This document shows, in pieces, positions 50,748 to 63,281 of a stretch of DNA of 64,000 nucleotides (the stretch's first letter is position 1; each line of letters starts with the position of its first letter). The position numbers and the translations under genes were made by a program. This stretch comes from Rhodocyclaceae bacterium (GTDB lineage Bacteria > Pseudomonadota > Gammaproteobacteria > Burkholderiales > Rhodocyclaceae). A model generated the notes under the pieces. It did no database searches. It had not been told where the DNA came from and saw nothing but the letters and a program-made list of their open reading frames with translations. The stretch covers positions 1-64,000 of the forward strand of contig JADJEF010000002.1 of assembly GCA_016702335.1 (NCBI GenBank). Reading direction: 5' to 3'.

Positions 50748-51193
50748 ATGTTTCAGGGTGCGGCAGCGCTGAATCTGGACGCAAAAGGGCGAATGGCCGT
50801 TCCGGCCAAGCATCGCGACGCCCTCGTTGCGCCCGGCGCAGGCCATCTGGTGGTCACCGCGCACCCGCACCGCTGCCTGCTGCTCTACCCCGCACCGGCC
50901 TGGGAGCCGATCCGAAATCAGCTCAATGCCGCCTCCAGCCTTCAGGTCGAGTCGGCCATGGTCAAGCGCCTGCTGGTGGGTTTTGCCGAAGATATCGAGA
51001 TGGACAGTGCCGGGCGTCTGCTGCTCTCACCCACCTTGCGCAAGTTCGCCGGTCTGGAAAAGGAAATCTGGATGGTCGGCCAAGGCAGTCACTTTGAAAT
51101 CTGGTCCGATGCCGGCTGGCAGGCGCAGCAGGAAGCCATTTTTCTCTGGGCGACAAGCTGTTGCCGCCGGGGTTGGAAAACCTTGCGCTGTGA
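50748..51193 (+). CDS. mraZ: MraZ transcriptional regulator (one inferred indel)
   Basis: ATG 50748. [20 protein letters not shown] with KHRDAL is the first AbrB-like MraZ domain, and [20 protein letters not shown] with [20 protein letters not shown] the second. A T appears missing in the T-run at 51139-51143; restoring it gives [19 protein letters not shown] and a stop at 51191-51193, overlapping the rsmH GTG. MraZ represses the dcw operon via the GTGGG boxes at 50697-50721. Uncorrected, the frame runs on to 51341 with an unlike tail. Confidence 0.93.
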
Positions 51194-52139
51194 GCACCTC
51201 AGCCCACGTCACGGTGCTGCTGGGCGAGGCCGTAGCGGCGCTGGCCATTCGTCCGGACGGCATTTACGTCGATGCCACCTTCGGGCGTGGCGGCCACTCG
51301 CCGGGCGATCTTGGCGCAGCTGGGGCCGCAGGGGCGACTGATTGCCCTCGATCGCGACCCGGCCGCGATTGCTGCCGGTCAGGAGTTGCTGGCCAGCGAC
51401 CCGCGCTTGAGCCTGTGGCATGCGCCCTTCAGCGCGCTGGCGCGGGTACTGGACGAATTGCAGGTGGGTCAGGTGGACGGTGTGCTGATGGATATCGGCG
51501 TGTCGTCACCGCAACTGGATACGCCCGAACGGGGCATGAGTTTTCGTTTCGATGCGCCGCTGGATATGCGCATGGATACGACGCAGGGGGAAACCGCGGC
51601 CGATTTTCTGGCACGCGGATCGCAAACTGAAATTGAGAGGGTGATCAGAGACTATGGCGAAGAACGGTTTGCTCATGCGATTGCAAAGGCGCTTGTTGCT
51701 GCTCGGCTCGAGCGCAGTATTTCAACAACCGGAGAGCTTGCCACGCTCGTGGCACAAGTCGTCCGGACGCGGGAACCGGGCCAGCACCCGGCGACGCGCA
51801 GCTTCCAGGCTCTACGGATTCACGTCAATGCCGAGCTTGAGGAGCTGTCGCTAAGCATTCCTGCGGCGATTGACCGACTCGCGGATGGAGGGCGGCTGGC
51901 CCGTGATCAGCTTTCACTCTCTGGAAGATCGCATCGCCAAGCGGGCGCTGCGCGAAGCAGCGACGCCGGTGCAGCCGCCCAAAGGCGTGCCGGTGCGGGC
52001 GGCTGAGTTGCCGGCAGCCAAAATTCGGCTGATGGGTAAGCCAATTTTTCCTTCCATTGAGGAGGTAAAGCGCAATCCTCGCTCGCGCAGTGCGGTGCTG
52101 CGTGTTGCGGAAAAGATGCCGGAAAGGGCGGGTACGTGA
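51190..52139 (+). CDS. rsmH: 16S rRNA m4C1402 methyltransferase RsmH (two inferred indels)
   Basis: Starts GTG 51190 ([35 protein letters not shown]-binding). An extra C near 51301 shifts to the frame [54 protein letters not shown], and [21 protein letters not shown] second extra base near 51899 shifts to [20 protein letters not shown], ending MPERAGT at 52139. Joined length is about 315 residues, normal for RsmH. It modifies the decoding region of 16S rRNA. Its TGA overlaps the ftsL GTG. Confidence 0.92.
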
Positions 52140-52417
52140 GTTTGCGGCTGGAGTTTTCGCTGCTCTTGATCGCGGTGCTCCTTGCGCTGGCGACGGTCAA
52201 TTCCAATCACCGTGCCCGCAAGCTCTATACCGTGCTCGAAGCAGAGCAAAAGCGGATGCGCGACCTGGATGTGGAGTGGGGACAGCTGCGCCTTGAGCAA
52301 AGCACCTGGGCGGCGCACGGGCGTATCGAGAAGGTGGCGCGTGAGCGCTTGCATGAACGTGCCGCAGGCAGGGCGTGTCGTGGTGATCGAGCCAGTGACA
52401 CAAGGAAGCAAGCCCTG

Positions 52418-52418
<1 letters not shown>
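52136..52418 (+). CDS. ftsL: Cell division protein FtsL (one inferred indel)
   Basis: GTG 52136 overlapping the rsmH stop. LRLEFSLLLIAVLLALATVN is the single membrane helix, followed by NSNHRARKLYTVLEAEQKRM, RDLDVEWGQLRLEQSTWAAH and GRIEKVARERL, the periplasmic leucine-zipper coiled coil. An extra base near 52350 must be skipped to reach the proper end MNVPQAGRVVVIEPVTQGSK and the TGA at 52416-52418, which overlaps the ftsI ATG. FtsL bridges FtsB and FtsQ in the divisome. About 94 residues, normal. Confidence 0.88.
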
Positions 52419-54144
<1,726 letters not shown>

Positions 54145-54148
<4 letters not shown>

Positions 54149-55603
54149 GCCGTTCCCGCGCCTTGCTGGCCGACCTCGCTGCACGTGGCGTGCAGGTGCA
54201 GCGCCTCGTCGCCGATTCGCGCCAGATACGGCCGGGTGACGTGTTTCTTGCTTACCCGGGTGCGGTCGGCGATGGTCGCCAGTACATTGCCGATGCCGTG
54301 GCCCGGGGCGCTGCGGCTGTGATCTCGCAAGTCGGCGCTGGTGGTACGGCGATTGCTGTGCCTTTCTGGAAACCGAGAACCTGGAGGAGCTGTGCGGTGA
54401 GCTGGCTGCCGACGTGGCGGGTCGCCCCCTCCGAAAAACTTTGGGTGGCCGGCATTACCGGCACCAACGGCAAGACCTCCTGCTCGCAATGGCTGGCGCA
54501 GGCCCTCAGTCTGCTGGGCGAGAAGGTGGCGTGATCGGCACCCTGGGCAACGGCCTGGTGGGTGCGCTGGTTGATTCGCCAACACCACGCCTGATGCCCT
54601 TGTGCTGCAGCGGGTGCTTGGCGAGTTTGTCGCGGCCGGGGCCACGGCGGCCTCGATTGAGGTGTCTTCGATCGGCGTCGAAGAGCAGCGGATCAACGGC
54701 ATGCACTTTGATGTGGCGCTGTTCACCAATTTGACTCAGGATCATCTCGATTACCACGGCAACATGGACGCTTACGCCGCCGCCAAGGAAAAGTTTCTTC
54801 ATTGGCCGGATCTGGGTTCGGTGGTGATCAATCTGGATGATGCCTTCGGTCTGGGCGTTGTCAGCCGCATCAAAGCCGGTGTGCGCTGCATCGGCTACAC
54901 CCTGGCCGATTCCGCGCCGATGACCGGATCAGCGCATCGAAGTGCTGCGCCCGAGCGATCTCGATTTGTCGGGTACCGGCGTGCGCTTCACGCTCAATGA
55001 CGTGGCATTTGTCGTGCCGGTGGTTGGCCGCTTCAATGTGTCAAATGTGCTGGCGGTGATTGGGGCATTGGTGATCAAGGGCTATACCTGACCCAGTGCG
55101 CCGAGGTGCTGGCCAGGCTGAGGCCGCCGCCCGGCCGCATGCAAGCCCTGGGCGAACCGAATGAACCGCTGGTGGTCGTCGATTACGCGCACACCCCCGA
55201 TGCGCTGGAAAAGGCTCTGGAGGTTCTGCGAGAGACGGCGCAGGCCCGGGGTGGTCAATTGCGCTGCGTGTTTGGCTGTGGCGGTGATCGCGACGCGGGC
55301 AAGCGACCGGTCATGGGCGCGGTCGCCCAGCGCTTGAGCGACCATGTTCTGGTGACGAGCGACAACCCGCGCAGCGAAGTACCGGCGCGCATCATTGCCG
55401 ATATTCTTGCCGGCATGGCAACGGGCACCGCGAGCGAGCCGGATCGGCGCGTGGCCATCGAACGTGTGGTGGCTGAGGCAGCGCTGAATGACGTGGTTCT
55501 GCTCGCCGGCAAGGGCCATGAGCCGTATCAGGAAATAGCCGGGGTTCGCCATCCGTTTTCCGACATCGATATCGCCAAGTCGGCGCTGGTGAGACGGCGA
55601 TGA
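54145..55603 (+). CDS. murE: UDP-MurNAc-tripeptide synthetase MurE (about six inferred indels)
   Basis: GTG 54145. Frame changes near 54363, 54425, 54529, 54579, 54925 and 55088 interrupt an otherwise normal MurE: ATP loop [68 protein letters not shown], and SDNPRSE (DNPR selects meso-diaminopimelate), GKGHEPYQEI. It adds meso-DAP to UDP-MurNAc-dipeptide. Two repeats lie in it: copy 18 gives SQVGAGGTAI (about 60-70) in the N-terminal domain, and copy 19 supplies the C-terminus AKSALVRRR and its stop. Confidence 0.92.
54326..54356 (-). repeat. Bipartite repeat, copy 18 (inside murE)
   Basis: Minus-strand CGCCGT, ACCA, CCAGCGCCGACTT, GCGAG; read on the plus strand as QVGAGGTAI. Confidence 0.9.
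55574..55600 (-). repeat. Bipartite repeat, copy 19 (murE/murF junction)
   Basis: Minus-strand CGCCGT, CTCA, CCAGCGCCGACTT, GGCGA. It encodes the last residues of MurE (AKSALVRRR) and its last base is the A of the murF ATG. Confidence 0.9.
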
Positions 55604-56990
55604 TGCGTTTGAGCGAAGCCGCCAGAGCCATCGGCGCGCCCGCACCGGCGTCGGATGCGCTGTTCACCGGGGTATCCACCGATTCCCGCTCGATCCAGCC
55701 CGGCGAACTGTTCGTGGCCATCGCTGGTGAGCGCTTCGACGGTCACGGCTATGTCGCCGAGGTGCTGGCGCGTGGTGCCGCCGGCGCGTTGGTCAGCACC
55801 CCCTTTGCGCAAGCGCACAGTGACTTGCCCCTGATTGCCGTTGCAGAACCCCGGCTGGGCTTTGCGGCATTGGCCAGCGCCTGGCGCCGACGCTTCTCGT
55901 TGCCGGTCATCGGTGTGGTGGGCAGCAATGGCAAGACTACGGCCAAGGAAATGTGTGCGGCGATTTTGCGTGCGCACCTGGGGGCTGACGCGGTGCTTGC
56001 CACCGCCGGCAACCTGAACAACGATATCGGCGTACCGACCATGGTGCTGCGTCTGGCGGCACAGCATCAGGCGGCTGTCTTTGAATTGGGTATGAATCAT
56101 CCTGGCGAGACGGCGCAACTGGCACCCATCGCTCAGGCCAATGTCGGGCTGATCAATAACGCCCAGCGTGAGCATCAGGAATTCATGAAATCCGTCGAGG
56201 CTGTGGCCGAAGAGCATGCTTTGTTGATCGATGCGCTGGGACCTGAGGGCATCGCAGTGTTCGGTGCCGACGAAGCCTATGCGCCCCTGTGGCGTTCGCG
56301 CGCGGGGCACGTCAGATTCTCGACTTTGGCCTGCGCAGCGGCGAGGTGCGCGGGCTGTTCGAGCCGGCCGGGTTTGGCGGCGTGCTGCATCTCGAAACCC
56401 CTTGGGGGGGCACAGAAATCCTGCTCGGTGTGCCCGGTCAGCACAATGCCCGCAACGCCTGCGGTGCGGCGGCGGCCTGCCTGGCGGGGGGCGTTACGCT
56501 CGCATCGGTTCAGCGCGGCCTGAGCGCCTTTGTTGGCGTCAAGGGGCGCTTGCAGCGGCGCACCGGCCCAGATGGCACGCTCCTGATCGACGATACCTAC
56601 AACGCCAATCCCGATTCCATGCGTGCTGCGGTGGACGTGCTGGCGGCAATCCCCGGTCGGCGCATATTTGTCATGGGTGACATGGGCGAGGTTGGTGATG
56701 CGGCCGGGCAAATGCACGACGAAATTGGTGGTTATGCCAAGAGTCACGGCATCGACTGCCTGTTGTGCCTGGGCGAACATTCGCTGGCGGCGGCACACAA
56801 CTTCGGTGAGGGTGGCGAGCACTTCAAGCAGGTCGATCACCTGATCAAAAGCCTGCGTACCCTGATCAACGAACGGGGGCACCAACAAACCAGCGTGCTG
56901 GTGAAGGGCTCGCGCTTTATGAAAATGGAGCGCGTGGCAAACGCATTGGCCATCGAACAGACAACCAAAGGAAACGACCATGCTGCTTGA
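55600..56990 (+). CDS. murF: UDP-MurNAc-pentapeptide synthetase MurF (one inferred indel)
   Basis: ATG 55600 overlaps the murE stop. [24 protein letters not shown] N-domain ([20 protein letters not shown]), ATP loop [65 protein letters not shown], and [19 protein letters not shown] are typical. One base seems missing near 56312, where the frame moves to one reading [20 protein letters not shown]. Joined, about 463 residues. It adds D-Ala-D-Ala to the tripeptide. Its end overlaps the mraY start by eleven bases. Confidence 0.93.
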
Positions 56991-58149
56991 TCTGGCGCAA
57001 TGGCTTTCGACCGACTACCGGGCGTTCAACGTCTTCAATTACATCACCTTGCGTGCGGTGCTCGCGACGATGACGGCGTTGTCCATTTCGTTCATCTTCG
57101 GGCCGGCCGTCATTCGCTGGCTTACCGCCAAGAAGATCGGCCAGTCAGTACGCACCGATGGCCCGCAGACGCACCTGATCAAATCGGGTACCCCGACCAT
57201 GGGCGGCGCGTTGATATTAATTTCCTTGGGCGTATCGACGCTGCTCTGGGCAGACCTCTCGAACCGCTTTGTCTGGATCGTACTGATCGTCACCTTTGGC
57301 TACGGTGCCGTCGGTTGGGTAGATGACTGGCGCAAGGTCGTTTACAAGAATCCGGATGGCTTGTCGGCCCGGGAAAAATTCTTCTGGCAGTCGGTGGTGG
57401 GCCTGGTGGCGGCGATCTATATCGCCTTCTCGATTTCGGCACCGGACAACGAGCGCGTGGTCAAGTTGTTCTTCGACTGGGCGGCGAGCGGCGGCACGCT
57501 GGAACTGCCGAACAAGACCGATCTCATCGTGCCCTTCTTCAAAACTGTCTCCTACCCGCTGGGCATGCTCGGCTTCATCATTCTTTCTTACCTGGTCATC
57601 GTTGGCACCAGCAATGCGGTGAATCTGACCGATGGTCTGGACGGTCTGGCCATCATGCCCACGGTGCTGGTGGGCGCGGCACTGGGCATCTTCGCCTACG
57701 TCGCCGGGAATTCCGTGTTCTCCAAATACCTGCTGCTGCCCTACATTCCGGGTGCCGGTGAACTCACGGTGTTTTGCGCGGCGCTGGCGGGAGCGGGCCT
57801 GGGATTTTTGTGGTTCAACGCCTACCCGGCCGAAGTGTTCATGGGTGATGTTGGCGCGCTGGCCTTGGGCGCTGCGCTCGGCACCGTGGCCATCATCGCG
57901 CGCCAGGAAATCGTGCTCTTCATCATGGGCGGCGTGTTTGTGGTCGAGACCTTGTCGGTGATGTTGCAGGTGGGCTGGTTCAAGTACACCAAAAAGCGCT
58001 TTGGCGAGGGACGACGCATCTTACGCATGGCGCCGCTGCACCACCACTTCGAGCAGACCGGCTGGAAGGAAACGCAAGTGGTGGTGCGCTTCTGGATCAT
58101 CACCATTCTTCTGGTGCTGATCGGCCTCGCGACCTTGAAGATCCGCTGA
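56980..58149 (+). CDS. mraY: Phospho-N-acetylmuramoyl-pentapeptide transferase MraY
   Basis: 389 residues, intact. Ten membrane helices; [40 protein letters not shown] (catalytic Asp pair), [40 protein letters not shown] and [20 protein letters not shown] with the HHH loop are the canonical motifs. It attaches the MurNAc-pentapeptide to undecaprenyl phosphate, making lipid I, in the inner membrane. From here to the window end the reading frames are clean. Confidence 0.98.
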   Translation: MLLDLAQWLSTDYRAFNVFNYITLRAVLATMTALSISFIFGPAVIRWLTAKKIGQSVRTDGPQTHLIKSGTPTMGGALILISLGVSTLLWADLSNRFVWIVLIVTFGYGAVGWVDDWRKVVYKNPDGLSAREKFFWQSVVGLVAAIYIAFSISAPDNERVVKLFFDWAASGGTLELPNKTDLIVPFFKTVSYPLGMLGFIILSYLVIVGTSNAVNLTDGLDGLAIMPTVLVGAALGIFAYVAGNSVFSKYLLLPYIPGAGELTVFCAALAGAGLGFLWFNAYPAEVFMGDVGALALGAALGTVAIIARQEIVLFIMGGVFVVETLSVMLQVGWFKYTKKRFGEGRRILRMAPLHHHFEQTGWKETQVVVRFWIITILLVLIGLATLKIR

Positions 58150-58162
58150 GCATGGGCGCACC

Positions 58163-59578
58163 ATGGAACTAGGCGGCAAACACGTTCTCATTCTGGGGCT
58201 GGGCGAATCGGGCCTGGCCTGCGCCTGCTGGTGTGACCAGCAGGGGGCGAAGGTGCGGGTGCTCGATACCCGCAAGGCACCGCCCTATCTTGACGAACTC
58301 AATCGCCGTACTGCCAGCGCCGACTTCACGAACGGGCCGATGGACGAGAGTTTTGACAAGAAGTTGCTGATCGGCGTCGATGCGCTGGTGTTGTCCCCCG
58401 GCCTGTCGGGCGGGCTGATGGCGGTGATTCATGCGCGTGCAGCGGGCATACCGGTGATTGGCGAGATTGAACTCTTTGCCGCCGCGCTGCGTGATCGCAC
58501 CCTGTATGCCACCCAGCCGCCGGTGCTTGCCATTACCGGCACCAACGGCAAAACCACGACGACGGCGCTGACCGGTCATTTGCTCCAGAGCACCGGCAAG
58601 ACGGTCGGTGTGGCGGGCAATATCTCGCCGGCCGCGTTGGCCGCGTTAATGGACTTTCAGAACAGCGGCCAACTGCCGGACGTTTGGGTGCTGGAACTGT
58701 CGAGCTTCCAACTGGAGACGACCGAAAGCCTGAACCCACAGGCCGCCACCGTGCTCAATGTGTCGGACGATCATCTGGATCGTTACATTGATGTCGCCGA
58801 ATACACCTCGGTCAAGGCCCGCATCTTTGATGCGCCCAATGTGGCTGAGGGCGGCGTGCAGGTGCTCAATCGCAATGATCGGCGTGTTCGTCGTATGGCC
58901 CGGGCGGGGCGTGCGGTGATCACCTTCGGGCTCGACGCACCGACTACCCGCGACGACTTCGGTCTGCGCGACAATCGCGGCGAGCCGTGGGTAGTACAGG
59001 GCGAGCGCTTCTTGCTGCCTGTAGCGCAGCTTCCCGTCGCCGGCTTGCACAATGCCGCGAACGCCATGGCGGCGCTGGCCCTGTGTCACGCGCTGGGGTT
59101 TGACGCCAATGCCCTGCTGCCGGCCTTGCGCACCTTCCGGGGCTTGCCGCACCGGGTTGAGCATGTGCGTGCGCTGGAGGGGGTCGACTGGTACGACGAT
59201 TCCAAAGGCACCAATGTGGGTGCCACCGTGGCCGCCTTGCAAGGGCTGGGGCGCAAGGTCGTAGTGATTCTCGGGGGCGACGGCAAAGGCCAGGACTTTT
59301 CGCCACTGGCCAATGCGGTCAAGGCGCACGCCCGTGCGGTGGTGCTCATCGGTCGTGATGGTCCGCTGATCGAGAAGGAAATTCAACGCAGCGAGGTGCC
59401 GGCGTATTCCGCCGACAGCCTGGAAGAAGCCGTTACGCGAGCGCGCCAACTGGCGCAGACCGGCGATGCAGTGCTGCTCTCGCCGGCCTGCGCCAGCTTC
59501 GATATGTTCCGCAATTACGAGCATCGCGCGCAGGTGTTTGTCGAGGCCGTGCGCGGTTTGCCTGAGGCGGCGCAATGA
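58163..59578 (+). CDS. murD: UDP-MurNAc-L-Ala:D-Glu ligase MurD
   Basis: 471 residues from ATG 58163, 13 bases after mra[21 protein letters not shown] (N-domain), [19 protein letters not shown] (ATP), [66 protein letters not shown] and [18 protein letters not shown] are all in place. It adds D-Glu to UDP-MurNAc-L-Ala. Repeat copy 20 encodes [13 protein letters not shown] (about 45-57) in the N-terminal domain, yet a fourth reading frame of the element. Stop overlaps the ftsW ATG. Confidence 0.97.
   Translation: MELGGKHVLILGLGESGLACACWCDQQGAKVRVLDTRKAPPYLDELNRRTASADFTNGPMDESFDKKLLIGVDALVLSPGLSGGLMAVIHARAAGIPVIGEIELFAAALRDRTLYATQPPVLAITGTNGKTTTTALTGHLLQSTGKTVGVAGNISPAALAALMDFQNSGQLPDVWVLELSSFQLETTESLNPQAATVLNVSDDHLDRYIDVAEYTSVKARIFDAPNVAEGGVQVLNRNDRRVRRMARAGRAVITFGLDAPTTRDDFGLRDNRGEPWVVQGERFLLPVAQLPVAGLHNAANAMAALALCHALGFDANALLPALRTFRGLPHRVEHVRALEGVDWYDDSKGTNVGATVAALQGLGRKVVVILGGDGKGQDFSPLANAVKAHARAVVLIGRDGPLIEKEIQRSEVPAYSADSLEEAVTRARQLAQTGDAVLLSPACASFDMFRNYEHRAQVFVEAVRGLPEAAQ
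58300..58329 (+). repeat. Bipartite repeat, copy 20 (inside murD)
   Basis: CGCCGT, ACTG, CCAGCGCCGACTT, CACGA; read as NRRTASADF. The flank after the core diverges from consensus. Confidence 0.75.
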
Positions 59579-60768
59579 ACCTGGCCAGAATCCACTTCGG
59601 CTACGACAACCTGCTGAATTCGTCGGCGCGTGCCGACGTGCGTGCCGAGGTCGATCCGCTATTGCTCTGGGCGGCGGTCGGGCTGCTCATGACCGGTCTG
59701 GTCATGGTCTATTCCTCGTCGATCGCGATTGCCGAGGGCAGCCGCATGTTCGGGAATCAGCCGCACTATTTCCTGATCCGGCACAGCATCTTTCTGGTCA
59801 TTGGCGGCGTGGCCTCGGTGATGGCATTTCAGATTCCCACACGACTGTGGCAGGAAGGTGCACCCTGGCTGTTCCTCCTCGGCGTAGTGCTGTTGATTGC
59901 CGTGCTGGTGCCGCATATCGGTAAGTCGGTTAACGGTGCCCAGCGCTGGATCATGCTCGGCCCGATCAACCTGCAGCCCTCAGAATTGATGAAGCTGTTC
60001 GCGGTGTTGTACGCCGCCGACTACACGGCGCGCAAGCTCAATGACATGGCCAGCTTCAAGCGCGGCTTCGTGCCCATGTTCATTGTCATGGTACTGGTAG
60101 GTGCCCTGTTGTTACGTGAGCCAGATTTCGGTGCCTTTGTCGTCGTCGTGGCGATTGCCATGGGCATCCTGTTTTTAGGCGGCATCAACGTACGCCTGTT
60201 TGCCGCCCTGACCGTACTGATGGGCCTGGCCTTCGTCGTCCTGATCATGATCTCGCCTTACCGGCGCGACCGGATATTCGGTTTCATGGACCCGTGGCAG
60301 GATGCGTATGGCAAGGGCTATCAGCTGTCGCACGCCTTGATTGCCTTTGGCCGGGGTGAATGGTTCGGTGTCGGGCTGGGCGCGAGTGTGGAAAAACTGT
60401 TCTACCTGCCCGAAGCGCATACCGATTTTCTGCTCGCAGTGATCGCGGAGGAGCTGGGGTTGGTGGGTGTGGTCGTGGTGGTCGCGCTGTTTGCCGTGGT
60501 GGTGCAGCGCTGTATTGCGATTGGACGACAGGCGCTGCAACTCGGGCGCATCTTCCCCGGTCTGGCGGCTCAGGGTATTGGCATCTGGCTGGGCGTGCAG
60601 GCGACGATCAATATGGGCGTGAATATGGGGCTGCTGCCGACCAAAGGCCTGACCCTGCCCCTGATGAGCTATGGCGGCTCCGGCATCGTGGCCAACTGTC
60701 TGGCACTGGGCGTGCTGCTGCGCATCGACTGGGAGTGCCGGCAATTGATGCGCGGGCAGAAGGTGTGA
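59575..60768 (+). CDS. ftsW: Lipid II polymerase FtsW (SEDS family)
   Basis: 397 residues, ten membrane helices. SEDS motifs: [32 protein letters not shown] with [31 protein letters not shown] (the catalytic Asp loop), [40 protein letters not shown], and [20 protein letters not shown]. It polymerises septal glycan together with FtsI. It overlaps murD by four bases and precedes murG by 18. Confidence 0.97.
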   Translation: MNLARIHFGYDNLLNSSARADVRAEVDPLLLWAAVGLLMTGLVMVYSSSIAIAEGSRMFGNQPHYFLIRHSIFLVIGGVASVMAFQIPTRLWQEGAPWLFLLGVVLLIAVLVPHIGKSVNGAQRWIMLGPINLQPSELMKLFAVLYAADYTARKLNDMASFKRGFVPMFIVMVLVGALLLREPDFGAFVVVVAIAMGILFLGGINVRLFAALTVLMGLAFVVLIMISPYRRDRIFGFMDPWQDAYGKGYQLSHALIAFGRGEWFGVGLGASVEKLFYLPEAHTDFLLAVIAEELGLVGVVVVVALFAVVVQRCIAIGRQALQLGRIFPGLAAQGIGIWLGVQATINMGVNMGLLPTKGLTLPLMSYGGSGIVANCLALGVLLRIDWECRQLMRGQKV

Positions 60769-60786
60769 GTCCGCTATGAAACCCGT

Positions 60787-61854
60787 ATGAGCGCCGGCAA
60801 AAAAACCGTCCTGATCATGGCAGGGGGTACGGGCGGCCACATCATGCCCGGAATTGCCGTCGCCGATGAGCTCGAGGCGCGCGGCTGGAAGATTGCCTGG
60901 ATGGGCAATGCCGATGGCATGGAAGCACAGCTCACGGCCGGGCGCGGTTACGAGCACGCCTGGATCAAGTTCACCGCCCTGCGCGGCAAAGGTCTGCTGC
61001 GCAAGCTGCTGTTGCCTTTTAACCTGCTACGCGGCTTTGCCCAGGCCTGGCAGGCGCTCGGCCGGGTCAGGCCCGATGTCGTCGTGGGCTTTGGCGGCTA
61101 CGTCACTTTCCCCGGCGGCATGATGGCGGTGCTGCGCGGCATACCGCTGGTGCTGCATGAGCAGAACTCTGTGGCCGGGCTGGCCAATCGCGTACTTGCT
61201 CTGGTCGCGGACCGCATTCTCAGCGGCTTCCCCGCTGTCTTGAAAAGCGCCCGCTGGGTAGGCAATCCGGTTCGGCCCGCAATTGCTGCGTTGCCGGTGC
61301 CCGCGCAGCGTTATGCCGGCCGCAGCGGGCCGCTGAAAATCCTGGTGGTGGGCGGCAGTCTGGGTGCCAAAGCGCTCAACGATGTGCTGCCCGAGGCCTT
61401 GGCGGCACTGCCGGTGGCTGAGCGCCCGCAACTGCTGCATCAGTCGGGCAAGCATCATCTTTCCAGCTTGCAACAGTGTTACTCAGACCTGAACGTGCAT
61501 GCCCAATGCATGGCCTTCATTGCGGACATGCCGGCGGCCTATGCCGATGCCGATCTGGTCATCTGCCGGGCCGGGGCGCTGACGGTTGCCGAACTGGCGG
61601 CGGCCGGGGTACCCAGCATTCTGGTGCCCTTCCCCCATGCGGTCGATGATCATCAAACCGCCAATGCCCGCTTTCTTTCCGAAGCCGGTGCCGCCATCCT
61701 GATGCCACAGGAGGAATTGAGTGTAGAGGCACTGGCCAAACTGCCCTCGCTCGGGCGTGATCAACTTCGCGAAATGGCCGAAAAGGCGCGCGCTCTGGCA
61801 CGCCCTGATGCCGCCCGTGATGTAGCGAACGTCTGTGAGGAACTGGTCAAATGA
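60787..61854 (+). CDS. murG: Lipid II synthase MurG (GlcNAc transferase)
   Basis: 355 residues. [20 protein letters not shown] (GGTGGH), [59 protein letters not shown], and [20 protein letters not shown] with [17 protein letters not shown] are the expected motifs of this family 28 transferase. It adds GlcNAc to lipid I on the inner face of the cytoplasmic membrane. The stop overlaps the murC ATG by four bases. Confidence 0.98.
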   Translation: MSAGKKTVLIMAGGTGGHIMPGIAVADELEARGWKIAWMGNADGMEAQLTAGRGYEHAWIKFTALRGKGLLRKLLLPFNLLRGFAQAWQALGRVRPDVVVGFGGYVTFPGGMMAVLRGIPLVLHEQNSVAGLANRVLALVADRILSGFPAVLKSARWVGNPVRPAIAALPVPAQRYAGRSGPLKILVVGGSLGAKALNDVLPEALAALPVAERPQLLHQSGKHHLSSLQQCYSDLNVHAQCMAFIADMPAAYADADLVICRAGALTVAELAAAGVPSILVPFPHAVDDHQTANARFLSEAGAAILMPQEELSVEALAKLPSLGRDQLREMAEKARALARPDAARDVANVCEELVK

Positions 61855-63281
61855 AACATAAAGTCAAACGTATTCACTTTGTCGGTGTCGGCGGGGCGGG
61901 AATGTCCGGCATTGCCGAAGTACTGGCCAACCAAGGATTCGAAGTCAGCGGCTCCGACCTCGCCGACGGGGCAGTCACGCAACGCCTGCGCGAGCGCGGC
62001 ATTCTGGTCAGCATTGGCCACGCCGCCGAAAACGCGGCGGACGCGGATGCGGTCGTCGTATCGACCGCAGTGCGCGAAGACAACCCCGAGGTGGTCATGG
62101 CGCGCCAGCGCCGCGTGCCCGTGGTGCCGCGCGCGCAGATGCTGGCTGAGTTGATGCGCCTGAAGCAGGGCATTGCCATTGCCGGAACGCATGGAAAAAC
62201 CACCACCACCAGCCTGGTCGCCAGTTGTCTGGCTGAAGGCGAACTGGACCCGACCTTCGTTATCGGAGGCCGACTCAACTCTGCCGGTGCCAATGCGCGT
62301 CTGGGTAGCGGCGAGTTTCTGGTCGCCGAGGCCGATGAGTCGGATGCGTCTTTCCTGTTTCTTTCGCCCGTGCTCTCCGTGGTCACCAATATCGATGCGG
62401 ATCACCTCGACACCTACGAACATGATTTTGGCCGCCTCAAGTCGGCCTTTGTCGAGTTCCTTCAGCGGCTGCCGTTTTATGGTGTGGCGGTGGTGTGCAA
62501 TGACGACCCGAACGTGCGCGAGATCATTCCGCGCGTGGCCAAGCAGGTCATTACCTATGGAATAGAACAGCCGGCAAATTTTCGCGCCGAAAACATCGTC
62601 GCCGATGGTAACACCATGCGCTTTGACTGCGTACGCACCAACGGCAGCGTGAGCCGCCTGTCCATCGTGCTCAATCTGCCCGGCAAACACAATGTGCTCA
62701 ATGCGCTGGCGGCGATTGCGGTCGCTACGGAAGTCGGCGTTGGTGACACGGCGATTATCAAGGCGCTGGCCGAGTTCAAGGGCGTGGGCCGCCGCTTTCA
62801 ATCCTACGGGGATGTGCCGGCGAAAGACGGCGGCAGCTTCCGTGTCATTGACGACTACGGCCATCACCCGGTCGAGATGGCCGCGACCCTCGCGGCGGCG
62901 CGTGGTGCGTTCCCGGGCAAGCGCCTCGTGCTCGCCTTTCAGCCGCATCGCTACTCCCGAACGCGTGACTGTTTCGAAGACTTTGTGCGTGTTTTGTCCA
63001 GCGCTGACGCCGTGGTGCTGGGCGATGTCTACGCGGCGGGCGAGGCCCCGATTGTTGCCGCTGACGGGCGTACGCTCGCCCGGGCGGTGCGCGTCGCCGG
63101 CCGCGTCGAGCCGGTATTCGTCGAAGACATTGCTACCATGCCGGACGCCATCATCAATGTTGCCCATGATGGCGATGTTGTGATCGTGATGGGCGCGGGT
63201 TCCATTGGCGGCGTGCCGGCCAAGCTGGCGGCAAGACGACTGGAAGCGCGAATTGAAACGCGCACGGAAGGCAGCGGATGA
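61851..63281 (+). CDS. murC: UDP-MurNAc:L-alanine ligase MurC
   Basis: 476 residues. [97 protein letters not shown], and [20 protein letters not shown] with [17 protein letters not shown] identify MurC. It starts the peptide stem on UDP-MurNAc. Repeat copy 21 (62728-62758) encodes [14 protein letters not shown]; MurC proteins normally have a similar E-LG-..D-AI stretch here, so copy and protein constraint coincide. The stop overlaps the murB ATG. Confidence 0.98.
   Translation: MKHKVKRIHFVGVGGAGMSGIAEVLANQGFEVSGSDLADGAVTQRLRERGILVSIGHAAENAADADAVVVSTAVREDNPEVVMARQRRVPVVPRAQMLAELMRLKQGIAIAGTHGKTTTTSLVASCLAEGELDPTFVIGGRLNSAGANARLGSGEFLVAEADESDASFLFLSPVLSVVTNIDADHLDTYEHDFGRLKSAFVEFLQRLPFYGVAVVCNDDPNVREIIPRVAKQVITYGIEQPANFRAENIVADGNTMRFDCVRTNGSVSRLSIVLNLPGKHNVLNALAAIAVATEVGVGDTAIIKALAEFKGVGRRFQSYGDVPAKDGGSFRVIDDYGHHPVEMAATLAAARGAFPGKRLVLAFQPHRYSRTRDCFEDFVRVLSSADAVVLGDVYAAGEAPIVAADGRTLARAVRVAGRVEPVFVEDIATMPDAIINVAHDGDVVIVMGAGSIGGVPAKLAARRLEARIETRTEGSG
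62728..62758 (-). repeat. Bipartite repeat, copy 21 (inside murC)
   Basis: Minus-strand CGCCGT, GTCA, CCAACGCCGACTT; 27 of 31 bases match the consensus. Read as EVGVGDTAI. Confidence 0.7.
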
